This document shows positions 1-9,400 of a stretch of 64,000 nucleotides of DNA, piece after piece; within the stretch, counting starts at the first letter, position 1; every line of letters begins with the position of its first letter. The stretch lies in assembly GCA_903813345.2 (NCBI GenBank), contig CAIIXF020000002.1, positions 17,369,467 to 17,433,466 on the forward strand. Reading direction: 5' to 3'. Source of the stretch: Owenia fusiformis. Its lineage: Eukaryota; Annelida; Polychaeta; Sabellida; Oweniidae. A program made the position numbers and the translations under genes. A model generated the notes under the pieces. It saw only the letters and a list, made by a program, of their open reading frames with translations, was not told the DNA's origin and made no database searches.

Positions 1-800
1 TTGTTAAATCAATTTGTTTACAGTGCGATAAAATGTTGTATTTTTCATCAGAACACATTATATCAGTAACAAATACATAATTAAAAAATAAATCATTGAG
101 TTTGGGTTTATTATAAAAGTATTGTGATATCCGAATCTGAACGATGTCTCAGGGGAAAGGTTTCAGCAAATGCTCATAACAGATTATTTTTGAAAGACAA
201 TTGATCTATACTTATTTTCTATTTGTGCCAGACAAACACATTAATATCACTAGAGACTTGCGAGTGAACAAATCAATATTTAATACCATATGATTCCAAT
301 GTTATATGAACATTATGTCTGTCATTTCAATTCGTTAAAGTGATAGATCATCTAAGATGGTGAGTAAAAACGTGTAAAATCCATATTTTGTATTTCAGTA
401 AATGTTTCATTGGTATTTCCAAACATCCTGATATCTAAAAAACTGGTTAGAAGGTGAATAAAAGTGGAGATATGAATATTGAGTTCGTATTTTGAATCAA
501 TCTAGATTTATTGTAAAAGAGTTGTAAAAGAGTTGTATTCATATACATGTACATTTTGCTGAAACATTAAAATCCAAAGTTGCTGTCAGTCCATTGTAGG
601 CATGGTAAATGAAGAATAAAAAGTGTTGAGTCTCTATTTATTCTTGAAAATAGTATATCTATTTTTTCTTGAAAATAATAGTTTCGTATAATTCTCAGAT
701 GGTAGTTCTGCTTTACAAACTGTAATTATCAAAAGCACTCTTGCAGTAAAATATGTATTCACAATAACAAAAATAATATGACCACACGTGTAAACATTGT
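1..800. other. AT-rich intergenic DNA, no gene seen
   Basis: No open frame of useful length, RNA gene or repeat is evident. The sequence is AT-rich with short homopolymer runs and ends where the ACCG-containing minisatellite begins. It could be intergenic or intronic. Confidence 0.6.
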
Positions 801-819
801 ATTAATAAAGAAAACCGCA

Positions 820-1515
820 TTGTATAAAGGTTAAACTACCGCATTTTTCAAAATCTACCGAAAAATACCGCATTTTGGCAAATCTTTCGCAAGAGTACCA
901 GTTTTTCAAAAAATTACCGTAAAAACTACTGCAAGTTTCAAAATCTACCGTAAAACTACCGCATTTTTCAAAATCTTCCGCAAAAGTACCGGTTTTTCCC
1001 AAAATTACCGTAAAAACTACCGCAATTTTCGAAATCTACCGTAAAACTACCGCATTTTTTCAAAATCTTCCGCAAAACTACCGTTTTTTTTTTAAAACTA
1101 CCGCATTTTTTCAAAATCTACTGTAAACTACCCCATTTTTTCAGAATCTTTCGCAAAACTACCGGTTTTTCAAAAAAATTACCGTAAAAATTACCGCATT
1201 TTTTTAAATCTACCGTAAAACTACCGCATTTTTTCTAAATCTTCCGCAAAACTACCGCTTTTTTCAAATTTCTACCGCAAACCTCTGAACCTACAGTATT
1301 TTTTAAAAATCTACCGCAAAAACTACCGTATTTTTTAAATCTACCGCAAAAACTAGTTTTTAAAAAAAATCTACCGCAAAAACAACCGTTTTTTTCTAAA
1401 ATCTACCGCAAAAACTACCGCAATTTTGTTGAAAAATACCGCAAAAACTACCGTATTTTGAAAAAATCTACCGCAAAAATACAGCAATTTTAAAAAAATC
1501 TACCGCAAACTTTTG
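820..1515. repeat. Minisatellite of ~30 bp ACCG/poly-T units
   Basis: Imperfect tandem copies of a unit containing CTACCGYA, then a short A-run, CTACCGCA and a T-run with TCAAAA. The period is close to 30 bp, and neighbouring units alternate between CTACCGTAAAA-like and CTTCCGCAAAA-like forms, giving a ~60-bp dimer in places. Units differ by substitutions and by homopolymer length, so the array is older than the giant array further right. It runs directly into the truncated end of the minus-strand LINE. A short open frame at 802-1002 is an accident of the repeat. Confidence 0.85.
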
Positions 1516-4241
1516 GTCTTAGGTTGGCAGGTATGCCAATGGTCTAAGTGGTCCAAATCACTTTGAATGGGCTCATGAATATCGAGAAATATTTCATTTA
1601 CATCAAAAGGATTATGGAGTGAGGTGTCATCCGCGAATATGAATGTCTTTGAAACAAGACCATCCGGTAAGTCGTTGATATATATCAAAAATAGGAGGGG
1701 TCCCAATACTGAACCCTGAGGAACTCCTGCGTTAATTTTATAATTCTTGATCTGAGGGTTGTTATTATGTATTTGTGTATCTGATTCTTGAGCATCTGTA
1801 TGTTGAACAGAGGACCATTCTGATAAGTTATTATTGACCTTGACTCTGATACGCCTATCACTTAAGTATGATTTAATGAGATTAATAAAATTGTTGTTAC
1901 AACCATAGCCTTTTAATTTAGTTATCAATAAGTTGTGCGGGACCACGTCAAAAGCTGAACTCAGGTCCAAGAAGATTGAGCGTATATGCTCTTTATTATC
2001 AATATGTTGATGAAGATCATGTACAATATTTATTAGTTGATTTGTTGTTCCATGTTTAGGTAAGAACCCACTTTGGAGTTTATACAAGAGATTGTGCTCG
2101 AGAAGATGAGAAAGCAAATGTCTATGAATAATGCGTTCGAAAACTTTAGACAAAGTACTTAGGAGAGTTACAGGTCTATAATTGGAGGCAATGGTTGAGT
2201 CACCTTTTTTGTAAATTGGAATAACTATTCCCTCCTTCCAAATATCTGGAAAAATATTCTTGTCAAGTATTCTATTAAATAGATTGCTTACTGGTAATGA
2301 AAAAGAGCTGGCACACATTTTTAACATCTTGTTTGAGATTTCATCAGGACCAGGAGATTTATGTACATCCAACTCGTTAAGTAGTTCAAAGACCTCTTGT
2401 TGTGAAGTTCTGAAGTTTTGGAGTATTTGATTGGTTCTGCTTGGAAAAATAGGTGTAAGATTTGCATTATTTTCAATCAGATTTTTCTGTACAAAGTATT
2501 TCATGAGCATATTAGATTTGTCCAAGCTGGAGCATGCAGGAATGTCATTATTAGGCAGGTATAAAACTGGAATGGAAGAAATACTGTTTTTACCTAACAA
2601 GTCTTTGATGAGTGTCCAATAATTAATTGAATTTTTATCACAATTTTCAATTTTGAAAGTAACATTAGATAAGTAGTCACTTTTAGCTGTTTCTATTAAT
2701 TCTTTGACTTTGCGACTTTGTGTTACATACTTTTCTTTATATGTTGCATTGTCAGTGGACTTGAATTTGTGATGAAGCCTATTTCTTTTATAAATCTCAT
2801 TTTTAATGGAACTATTGAACCATGGTTGGTCATCAAATCTTGTTGAACGAATATTATTTTTAACATTTGATTTGATAATAGTAAGAAAATTTTTCACAAG
2901 TTTTGTAGTGCCTTCGTTAACAGAATCAGTTCCAATAAAACTCCAGTCAAAATCCCTTATCTTTGAATTTAAAAAGTCGGCATTCACATCTTTGAAGTAG
3001 AAAATTGTTTTTTTAATTGAAGGTTCGCGTGGAACTTTAACACTAAGTTGAGATATAATAGAACAGTGGTCAGAATTACCAATTGGAGGATCGATTTTAA
3101 AAGAAACGAGATGCTCAGAATCAGATACTAACAAGTCAATGCATGATTTGGAGTTGCCAGCGATTCTAGTAGGCTCATTAACAAGTTGCGATAGACCAAG
3201 ATCAGTGAGCAGTTTTTTCAGTTCAGTACCAGCAAGATTATTATGGTCATCAGTATACCAGGCATCATTTCTCGCGTTGAAATCTCCATTGAGAAAAACA
3301 CCATTATTGGGTTCAACGAGCACTTGTTCTAAATTCAATTTGAGTTTTGAAAAATAATTTCTAGTTTCGTTCGCTGTCATTGATGGTGATCTATAAAAGA
3401 ATCCATACAAAAATTTTTTGAAATTCACCCGGATTTCTACCCAACAGTTAGCGAGTTCGTCGTTCACATGCTGATCACATATTTTAGTCTCAATAGAGTC
3501 ATGGCTCCATAGTAAAAGACCTCGACCCTTGTTATTTGAGTACTTTGGCTTGCCATATTCATTGATATTAAAAATGTTCGAACACAAATCTTCATTGGAT
3601 ATGTGGCCAGTCTCACAGAGTGCTATTAAATGAAAATTTTCTTGTTTTGCATAGTTTTTAAGGAAATCCAGCCGTGTAAGTGAGTCAGCTTTAATGCTGT
3701 TGACATTACTAAACAAAATTTTCAAATCATTACTTGGGCCAGGATTGCTTTCCACATCACCGCATAGCGTAATCAAGTAGTAACATAAATGGCTTGGATT
3801 GTGGATAAACAATGATGATCCAGGAATACAGCACAAAGCCATCACAACAGTGGTAAGTTTCAAAATAATTAGGATGCAGTTCGAATGTAAAAGAAGGATT
3901 GATCTAGTGACCAGAATAAGTGTAAACAGTTTCACAAGAATATACAAAATTTGACACACAAAAATGATGGCAAGTGCAATGAATTTCAAACAACAAATAT
4001 CAAGGTTAAAATGTAAGCCTCCACTGAACAGTAGGAGGCTTAAAAACACAGTTGCTAGTCTAATGAAAAGACATTCTGAGTGCACCGTTGAATCTTTAGG
4101 ATACTCGTGAAGAGGATATATTGCGAAGCTGTTGAAACACCCTACTGCTAATCTCCATTGTTGTGAGCTAACAGGCATGACTATCCTATACCCTTGCTTG
4201 CAAGACTGATGACGAGAGAGATCACCATACCCCATGTGCAC
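1500..4241 (-). CDS. 2A-containing endonuclease/reverse transcriptase of a CR1-like LINE (C-terminally truncated)
   Basis: The 913-residue frame encodes the retrotransposition polyprotein: the endonuclease nicks target DNA and the RT copies the element RNA from the nick. Residues about 57-137 are strongly hydrophobic. A 2A motif ends at G168/P169. The APE endonuclease follows at about 171-400, with N180, E210 (CETG), GDFNA at 319-323 and SDH at 390-392. The RT spans about 630-905: YRP at 688-690, the motif A aspartate D759 (DLSSAFD), GVPQGS at 839-844 and the catalytic FADD at 869-872. The last ~10 residues after LDHLDHW are read from junction or minisatellite DNA, so the RT thumb region is absent. 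About 24 extra residues lie just before GVPQGS. The start at 4241 is the first ATG in frame; initiation nearer the 2A is possible. Probably not competent for retrotransposition. Confidence 0.85.
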   Translation of the reverse strand: MHMGYGDLSRHQSCKQGYRIVMPVSSQQWRLAVGCFNSFAIYPLHEYPKDSTVHSECLFIRLATVFLSLLLFSGGLHFNLDICCLKFIALAIIFVCQILYILVKLFTLILVTRSILLLHSNCILIILKLTTVVMALCCIPGSSLFIHNPSHLCYYLITLCGDVESNPGPSNDLKILFSNVNSIKADSLTRLDFLKNYAKQENFHLIALCETGHISNEDLCSNIFNINEYGKPKYSNNKGRGLLLWSHDSIETKICDQHVNDELANCWVEIRVNFKKFLYGFFYRSPSMTANETRNYFSKLKLNLEQVLVEPNNGVFLNGDFNARNDAWYTDDHNNLAGTELKKLLTDLGLSQLVNEPTRIAGNSKSCIDLLVSDSEHLVSFKIDPPIGNSDHCSIISQLSVKVPREPSIKKTIFYFKDVNADFLNSKIRDFDWSFIGTDSVNEGTTKLVKNFLTIIKSNVKNNIRSTRFDDQPWFNSSIKNEIYKRNRLHHKFKSTDNATYKEKYVTQSRKVKELIETAKSDYLSNVTFKIENCDKNSINYWTLIKDLLGKNSISSIPVLYLPNNDIPACSSLDKSNMLMKYFVQKNLIENNANLTPIFPSRTNQILQNFRTSQQEVFELLNELDVHKSPGPDEISNKMLKMCASSFSLPVSNLFNRILDKNIFPDIWKEGIVIPIYKKGDSTIASNYRPVTLLSTLSKVFERIIHRHLLSHLLEHNLLYKLQSGFLPKHGTTNQLINIVHDLHQHIDNKEHIRSIFLDLSSAFDVVPHNLLITKLKGYGCNNNFINLIKSYLSDRRIRVKVNNNLSEWSSVQHTDAQESDTQIHNNNPQIKNYKINAGVPQGSVLGPLLFLIYINDLPDGLVSKTFIFADDTSLHNPFDVNEIFLDIHEPIQSDLDHLDHWHTCQPKTKSLR
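3735..3788 (-). other. 2A ribosome-skipping motif
   Basis: Residues 162-169 of the LINE frame read DVESNPGP, the canonical D(V/I)ExNPGP 2A core, preceded by a hydrophobic stretch ending in TLCG. In known 2A peptides the ribosome skips the Gly-Pro bond, here G168-P169, releasing the upstream part from the endonuclease-RT. 2A sequences near the N terminus of CR1-clade LINEs are established in sea urchins and other invertebrates. Activity here is inferred from the intact core. Confidence 0.85.
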
Positions 4242-4495
4242 ATACTGAAATTAAAAAGGCCAAGTGAGATATATGTCCACACATGCAGTGAGAACTTGCA
4301 GGTTATTATAATGCAATAAATGGCTAGTGCCAATAATATGAGTTTTAATACGAGCATAGTGAAACATATAGTATTAACTTTGCAGATGCTGTTTAATGTG
4401 AATCGGAAAGTACTTCCATTGGTGGATAATACTGAAACTGGTAGCCAATATGCATAAAGAAAATTTATCAGATGTAGAGAATAATTAGGATACAA
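4181..4495 (-). CDS. Small hydrophobic open frame upstream of and overlapping the LINE polyprotein
   Basis: A 104-codon frame overlaps the first 61 bases of the 913-codon frame in a different phase. It has a long hydrophobic central segment ([15 protein letters not shown] and following) and resembles no family I know. The main frame's N-terminal region is also hydrophobic, so this may be an upstream part of the same protein separated by a frameshift, a small ORF1, or chance coding in the 5' UTR. There is no independent sign of translation. Confidence 0.3.
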   Translation of the reverse strand: MYPNYSLHLINFLYAYWLPVSVLSTNGSTFRFTLNSICKVNTICFTMLVLKLILLALAIYCIIITCKFSLHVWTYISLGLFNFSMCTWGMVISLVISLASKGIG

Positions 4496-4499
4496 TTAT

Positions 4500-5448
4500 G
4501 ATAACAATTATGACTGTAATGTCTACAGAAATACATCTAAATTCTCTGGATACATAGGCATGGGATGACCTAGATAAAACATGTACATGTACATGAAGAT
4601 TTTCTAAATCAGAGAGGAATAATAATATGTATATATACAAGATGATACTGTGTTACTTATCAAGTCGTGATCCAACTATTTCTGTAATGTACACTGTTTA
4701 GGACATAGCCCTTACATTATACTGTAACGTAGGTGTCCCTGCTGTATCAGCACTGACTGCAAAATAATAAATGCCAAAAGTTGAAAAAAGTTGAAAATCA
4801 AAATGAAAACACTTGATCTCCACTGTTTGTATAAACAGATCATTCTGTTTATGATGAGCTTATGTTAGACTACCTTCAAAGTCCACGAGTTGTTCAACCC
4901 TCACGACAAGCTGGTTCAAGCTAATCAACTGCAGTATAACGACGAAATAGGAGAGTTTGACATATTTTCCACATTTCCATAATATTAAATGTGTGTACCG
5001 ATGACACCAGTGTACCGGAAGTTCTGAGGAGGAACTAGGTCACCAGATGTAAACAAACAAGGAATAATTTTGCACGGGAGAGGGTATCATCAACACGTCA
5101 AAAAGCACACATAGAGTCTCTAATAATGAGATTTAAATGCAGTACAGTAAATATGAGTGTGAGGTCCGCCATTACAAGGCCCCTCACGTGGTGTGTTTCG
5201 CGAACGAGGCACCTGACCTTTCAAAACTGTCTGCCGATAGGTGGAATGTGGTATGCGTGGACTGGGAAGTCTAATTTACACTAAACAGACGGTCTATTAG
5301 ACTTTATATTTTTCCTAAATCGCATTCTATGGCATAGGCATTATATCTAAATCTCATTTTCTTTATTTTATTACAAAAGCCCATAATCATATTCTCAATC
5401 AATTGAGCCTCAAGATAGGGCGTATGATTGACATGTGTTACATATGAA
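4500..5448. other. Non-coding stretch between LINE and tRNA gene
   Basis: No open frame of note. Part of it may be the 5' UTR and promoter of the minus-strand LINE. The bases around 5168-5177 read CCGCCATTAC; on the LINE strand this gives AATGGCGG, which resembles a YY1 site, a factor used at the 5' end of some LINEs. That reading is weak. The rest is ordinary AT-rich DNA. Confidence 0.45.
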
Positions 5449-5520
5449 GGAGATATAGCTCAGTGGTAGAGCGTTCGCCTGCAAAGCGAAGGGTCCCTGG
5501 TTCAAATCCAGGTATCTCCT
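5449..5520 (+). tRNA. tRNA-Cys (anticodon GCA)
   Basis: A complete 72-nt cloverleaf. The acceptor stem GGAGATA (5449-5455) pairs fully with TATCTCC (5513-5519), with discriminator T at 5520. The D stem is GCTC/GAGC. The anticodon stem TTCGC/GCGAA closes a CTGCAAA loop with GCA at 5481-5483. The T stem CCTGG/CCAGG closes a TTCAAAT loop. There is no intron and no encoded CCA, as expected of a eukaryotic gene. Internal A and B boxes (TAGCTCAGTGG and GGTTCAAATCC) are intact. All stems are perfect, so it is likely functional and transcribed by RNA polymerase III. Confidence 0.95.
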
Positions 5521-5523
5521 AAA

Positions 5524-5528
5524 TTTTT
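5524..5528 (+). terminator. Pol III T-run terminator of the tRNA gene
   Basis: Five T residues begin four bases after the tRNA discriminator base, the usual position and form of an RNA polymerase III terminator. Confidence 0.8.
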
Positions 5529-5617
5529 CCACCGTGTGTGTACTTTGATAATCATTGGAATGATTGGAATTATTACAATAATATTGTTGTAATTATACTC
5601 GATGTTATATTAATAAA

Positions 5618-5775
5618 CTTTGTCAATGAAACTTTGTTCTTTGTTATCAATAGAAGTTTCTCAATGAAACTTTCTCAATGTAATTTTCTAAATGAAACTT
5701 TCTCAATGTAATTTTCTAAATGAAACTTTCTCAATGAAACTTTCTCAATGAAACTGTCTTCATTTTTTCAATGAA
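5618..5775. repeat. Short tandem repeat of AATGAAACTTTCTC-type units
   Basis: About ten imperfect copies of a 14-15 bp unit alternating between AATGAAACTTTCTC and AATGTAATTTTCTA forms. It lies between the tRNA gene and the CCAAT-repeat promoter and has no coding content. Confidence 0.8.
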
Positions 5776-5789
5776 ATACATGTTTTTAA

Positions 5790-5909
5790 CCAATCAAAAG
5801 GCTCCGTTTAGAGCCAATCAAAACCCTCGGTTAAGGACGAATCAAAATCCTCCGTTAAGAGCCAATCAAAAGGCTCCGTTAAGAGCCAATGAAAACGCTC
5901 CGTTATATT
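5790..5909 (+). promoter_or_regulatory. Five phased 24-bp CCAAT-box repeats
   Basis: Five tandem 24-bp units begin at 5790, 5814, 5838, 5862 and 5886. Four start with CCAAT (the third reads CGAAT), followed by an A-rich stretch and CTCCGTT or a close variant. The exact 24-bp spacing and the TATA box 18 bp beyond the block suggest an upstream promoter element for the Rep frame. CCAAT boxes are bound by NF-Y in animals. Promoter function is inferred from layout. Confidence 0.65.
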
Positions 5910-5926
5910 AAAACGTCACAAAAAGG

Positions 5927-5933
5927 TATAAAA
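5927..5933 (+). promoter_or_regulatory. TATA box upstream of Rep
   Basis: TATAAAA lies 64 bp before the Rep ATG and just after the CCAAT repeats. A start site about 30 bp downstream would fall within the origin hairpin (5950-5975), leaving a short leader before the ATG at 5998. A CRE-like ACGTCAC lies immediately upstream at 5912-5918. Confidence 0.6.
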
Positions 5934-5987
5934 GGTACAGAGGTACAGAGGTGGCTGGTAATATTCACAGCCACCAAAAGGTACACA
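5934..5987 (+). other. CRESS-DNA-type replication origin: hairpin with TAATATT loop and flanking iterons
   Basis: A perfect 8-bp stem, GGTGGCTG (5950-5957) with CAGCCACC (5968-5975), closes a 10-nt loop GTAATATTCA. The loop holds TAATATTCA at 5959-5967, which matches the first seven bases of the TAATATTAC nonanucleotide of geminiviruses and cycloviruses, where Rep nicks after the seventh base. Two tandem GGTACAGA copies (5934-5949) abut the left foot of the stem and a third copy, GGTACACA, lies at 5980-5987; these resemble Rep-binding iterons. The next ATG opens an HUH Rep in the same orientation, as in circovirus-like genomes. TAATATT alone is common in AT-rich DNA; the GC-rich stem, iterons and neighbouring Rep make the call. 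The last two loop bases (CA instead of AC) are atypical. Confidence 0.8.
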
Positions 5988-5997
5988 GGTTAAAACT

Positions 5998-6417
5998 ATG
6001 ACGTCAAAAGCAAAAACACAATGCTGGTGTTTCACTATAAACAATTACACAGAAGAGGATGAAACACGTCTTAAGGCGTTGACCCCGCAGTACATGATCT
6101 ATGGAAAAGAGGTTGGAGAGAGTGCAACTCCTCACCTACAAGGATTTATCAATCTTGGTATTAAAGGACGCAAAAGCTTCACAAGCATGAAGAAGATGAT
6201 CGGTCAAAATGCGTACATTAAAGAAGCGAGAGCTAGCGAGGCTGCTAACGAGAAGTACTGCAGTAAAGACGGGGATGTCTACAAGCCTCAAATAAAACGT
6301 TTCCGTCACGAAAAAGCCTCGAAACAAAACGCATTTGGACGAAAAGCCTCAAATAAAACGTTTCCGTCACGAAAAAGCCTCGAAACAAAGTGTATTTTGA
6401 AGAAAAGCCTCAAATAA
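5998..6417 (+). CDS. rep-like: Truncated CRESS-DNA-virus-like Rep: HUH endonuclease domain with satellite-encoded tail
   Basis: Residues 1-95 form the HUH endonuclease domain of Rep, which nicks the origin loop and stays linked to the 5' end during rolling-circle replication. Motif I is CFTINNY (11-17), motif II HLQ (46-48) with E38 as a possible extra metal ligand, and motif III YCSK (87-90) with Y87 the likely nucleophile. CRESS Reps usually run to about 300 residues with an SF3 helicase; here nothing beyond GDVYK is viral. From residue 96 the frame reads 61-bp satellite units, giving a 44-residue Lys/Arg-rich tail ending at a TAA in the third unit. The ATG is the first after an in-frame TAA inside the origin loop (5959). 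The viral part has no stops or frameshifts, so it is either recently captured or kept. It is an endogenous viral relic or a domesticated nickase; the helicase loss rules out normal autonomous replication. Confidence 0.85.
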   Translation: MTSKAKTQCWCFTINNYTEEDETRLKALTPQYMIYGKEVGESATPHLQGFINLGIKGRKSFTSMKKMIGQNAYIKEARASEAANEKYCSKDGDVYKPQIKRFRHEKASKQNAFGRKASNKTFPSRKSLETKCILKKSLK

Positions 6418-9400
6418 AACGTTTCCGTCACGAAAAAGCCTCGAAACAAAACGCATTTGGACGAAAAGCCTCAAATATAACGTTTCCGTCACGAAAAAGC
6501 CTCGAACCAAAGTGTATTTTGAAGAAAAGCCTCAAATAAAACGTTTCCGTCACGAAAAAGCCTCGAAACAAAACGCATTTGGACGAAAAGCCTCAAATAA
6601 AACGTTTCCGTCACGAAAAAGCCTCGAACCAAAGTGTATTTTGAAGAAAAGCCTAAAATAAAACGTTTCCGTCACGAAAAAGCCTCGAAACAAAACGCAT
6701 TTGGACGAAAAGCCTCAAATAAAACGTTTCCGTCACGAAAAAGCCTCGAACCAAAGTGTATTTTGAAGAAAAGCCTCAAATAAAACGTTTCCGTCACGAA
6801 AAAGCCTCGAAACAAAACGCATTTGGACGAAAAGCCTCAAATAAAACGTTTCCGTCACGAAAAAGCCTCGAACCAAAGTGTATTTTGAAGAAAAGCCTCA
6901 AATAAAACGTTTCCGTCACGAAAAAGCCTCGAAACAAAACGCATTTGGACGAAAAGCCTCAAATAAAACGTTTCCGTCACGAAAAAGCCTCGAAACAAAA
7001 CGCAATTGGACGAAAAGCCTCAAATAAAACGTTTCCGTCACGAAAAAGCCTCGAAACAAAGTGTATTTTGAAGAAAAGCCTCAAATAAAACGTTTCCGTC
7101 ACGAAAAAGCCTCGAAACAAAACGCATTTGGACGAAAAGCCTCAAATATAACGTTTCCGTCACGAAAAAGCCTCGAACCAAAGTGTATTTTGAAGAAAAG
7201 CCTCAAATAAAACGTTTCCGTCACGAAAAAGCCTCGAAACAAAACGCATTTGGACGAAAAGCCTCAAATAAAACGTTTCCGTCACGAAAAAGCCTCGAAC
7301 CAAAGTGTATTTCGAAGAAAAGCCTCAAATAAAACGTTTCCGTCACGAAAAAGCCTCGAAACAAAACGCATTTGGACGAAAAGCCTCAAATAAAACGTTT
7401 CCGTCACGAAAAAGCCTCGAACCAAAGTGTATTTTGAAGAAAAGCCTCAAATAAAACGTTTCCGTCACGAAAAAGCCTCGAAACAAAACGCATTTGGACG
7501 AAAAGCCTCAAATAAAACGTTTCCGTCACGAAAAAGCCTCGAACCAAAGTGTATTTTGAAGAAAAGCCTCAAATAAAGCGTTTCCGTCACGAAAAAGCCT
7601 CGAAACAAAACGCATTTGGACGAAAAGCCTCAAATAAAACGTTTCCGTCACGAAAAAGCCTCGAACCAAAGTGTATTTTGAAGAAAAGCCTAAAATAAAA
7701 CGTTTCCGTCACGAAAAAGCCTCGAAACAAAACGCATTTGGACGAAAAGCCTCAAATAAAACGTTTCCGTCACGAAAAAGCCTCGAACCAAAGTGTATTT
7801 TGAAGAAAAGCCTCAAATAAAACGTTTCCGTCACGAAAAAGCCTCGAAACAAAACGCATTTGGACGAAAAGCCTCAAATAAAACGTTTCCGTCACGAAAA
7901 AGCCTCGAACCAAAGTGTATTTTGAAGAAAAGCCTCAAATAAAACGTTTCCGTCACGAAAAAGCCTCGAAACAAAACGCATTTGGACGAAAAGCCTCAAA
8001 TAAAACGTTTCCGTCACGAAAAAGCCTCGAAACAAAACGCATTTGGACGAAAAGCCTCAAATAAAACGTTTCCGTCACGAAAAAGCCTCGAAACAAAGTG
8101 TATTTTGAAGAAAAGCCTCAAATAAAACGTTTCCGTCACGAAAAAGCCTCGAAACAAAACGCATTTGGACGAAAAGCCTCAAATATAACGTTTCCGTCAC
8201 GAAAAAGCCTCGAACCAAAGTGTATTTTGAAGAAAAGCCTCAAATAAAACGTTTCCGTCACGAAAAAGCCTCGAACCAAAGTGTATTTCGAAGAAAAGCC
8301 TCAAATAAAACGTTTCCGTCACGAAAAAGCCTCGAAACAAAACGCATTTGGACGAAAAGCCTCAAATAAAACGTTTCCGTCACGAAAAAGCCTCGAACCA
8401 AAGTGTATTTTGAAGAAAAGCCTCAAATAAAACGTTTCCGTCACGAAAAAGCCTCGAAACAAAACGCATTTGGACGAAAAGCCTCAAATAAAACGTTTCC
8501 GTCACGAAAAAGCCTCGAACCAAAGTGTATTTCGAAGAAAAGCCTCAAATAAAACGTTTCCGTCACGAAAAAGCCTCGAAACAAAACGCATTTGGACGAA
8601 AAGCCTCAAATAAAACGTTTCCGTCACGAAAAAGCCTCGAACCAAAGTGTATTTTGAAGAAAAGCCTCAAATAAAACGTTTCCGTCACGAAAAAGCCTCG
8701 AAACAAAACGCATTTGGACGAAAAGCCTCAAATAAAACGTTTCCGTCACGAAAAAGCCTCGAACCAAAGTGTATTTTGAAGAAAAGCCTCAAATAAAGCG
8801 TTTCCGTCACGAAAAAGCCTCGAAACAAAACGCATTTGGACGAAAAGCCTCAAATAAAACGTTTCCGTCACGAAAAAGCCTCGAACCAAAGTGTATTTTG
8901 AAGAAAAGCCTAAAATAAAACGTTTCCGTCACGAAAAAGCCTCGAAACAAAACGCATTTGGACGAAAAGCCTCAAATAAAACGTTTCCGTCACGAAAAAG
9001 CCTCGAACCAAAGTGTATTTTGAAGAAAAGCCTCAAATAAAACGTTTCCGTCACGAAAAAGCCTCGAAACAAAACGCATTTGGACGAAAAGCCTCAAATA
9101 AAACGTTTCCGTCACGAAAAAGCCTCGAACCAAAGTGTATTTTGAAGAAAAGCCTCAAATAAAACGTTTCCGTCACGAAAAAGCCTCGAAACAAAACGCA
9201 TTTGGACGAAAAGCCTCAAATAAAACGTTTCCGTCACGAAAAAGCCTCGAAACAAAACGCATTTGGACGAAAAGCCTCAAATAAAACGTTTCCGTCACGA
9301 AAAAGCCTCGAAACAAAGTGTATTTTGAAGAAAAGCCTCAAATAAAACGTTTCCGTCACGAAAAAGCCTCGAAACAAAACGCATTTGGACGAAAAGCCTC

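Larger units (their letters stand above)
1541..4500 (-). mobile_element. CR1/jockey-type LINE, 3'-truncated
   Basis: A non-LTR retrotransposon on the minus strand, identified from its long frame with a 2A motif, an APE-type endonuclease and a reverse transcriptase in that order. The 3' side is cut: recognisable RT sequence stops near 1541-1550 and minisatellite follows, so the end of the RT, any 3' UTR and the terminal repeat are missing. The 5' limit cannot be placed; non-coding sequence up to perhaps 5.2 kb could be its 5' UTR. No target-site duplication was seen. The intact 913-codon frame suggests a fairly young copy. Confidence 0.8.

Noticed and set aside
820-1515. Left minisatellite as a relative of the 61-bp satellite
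   Set aside because: It has a similar ~30-bp period, but the units do not align in either orientation.
2431-3357. Plus-strand open frames of 60-72 codons opposite the LINE
   Set aside because: They are antisense shadows of the endonuclease/RT frame.
6136-6327. Minus-strand 63-codon frame over the Rep domain
   Set aside because: It is an antisense shadow of Rep that continues into array sequence.
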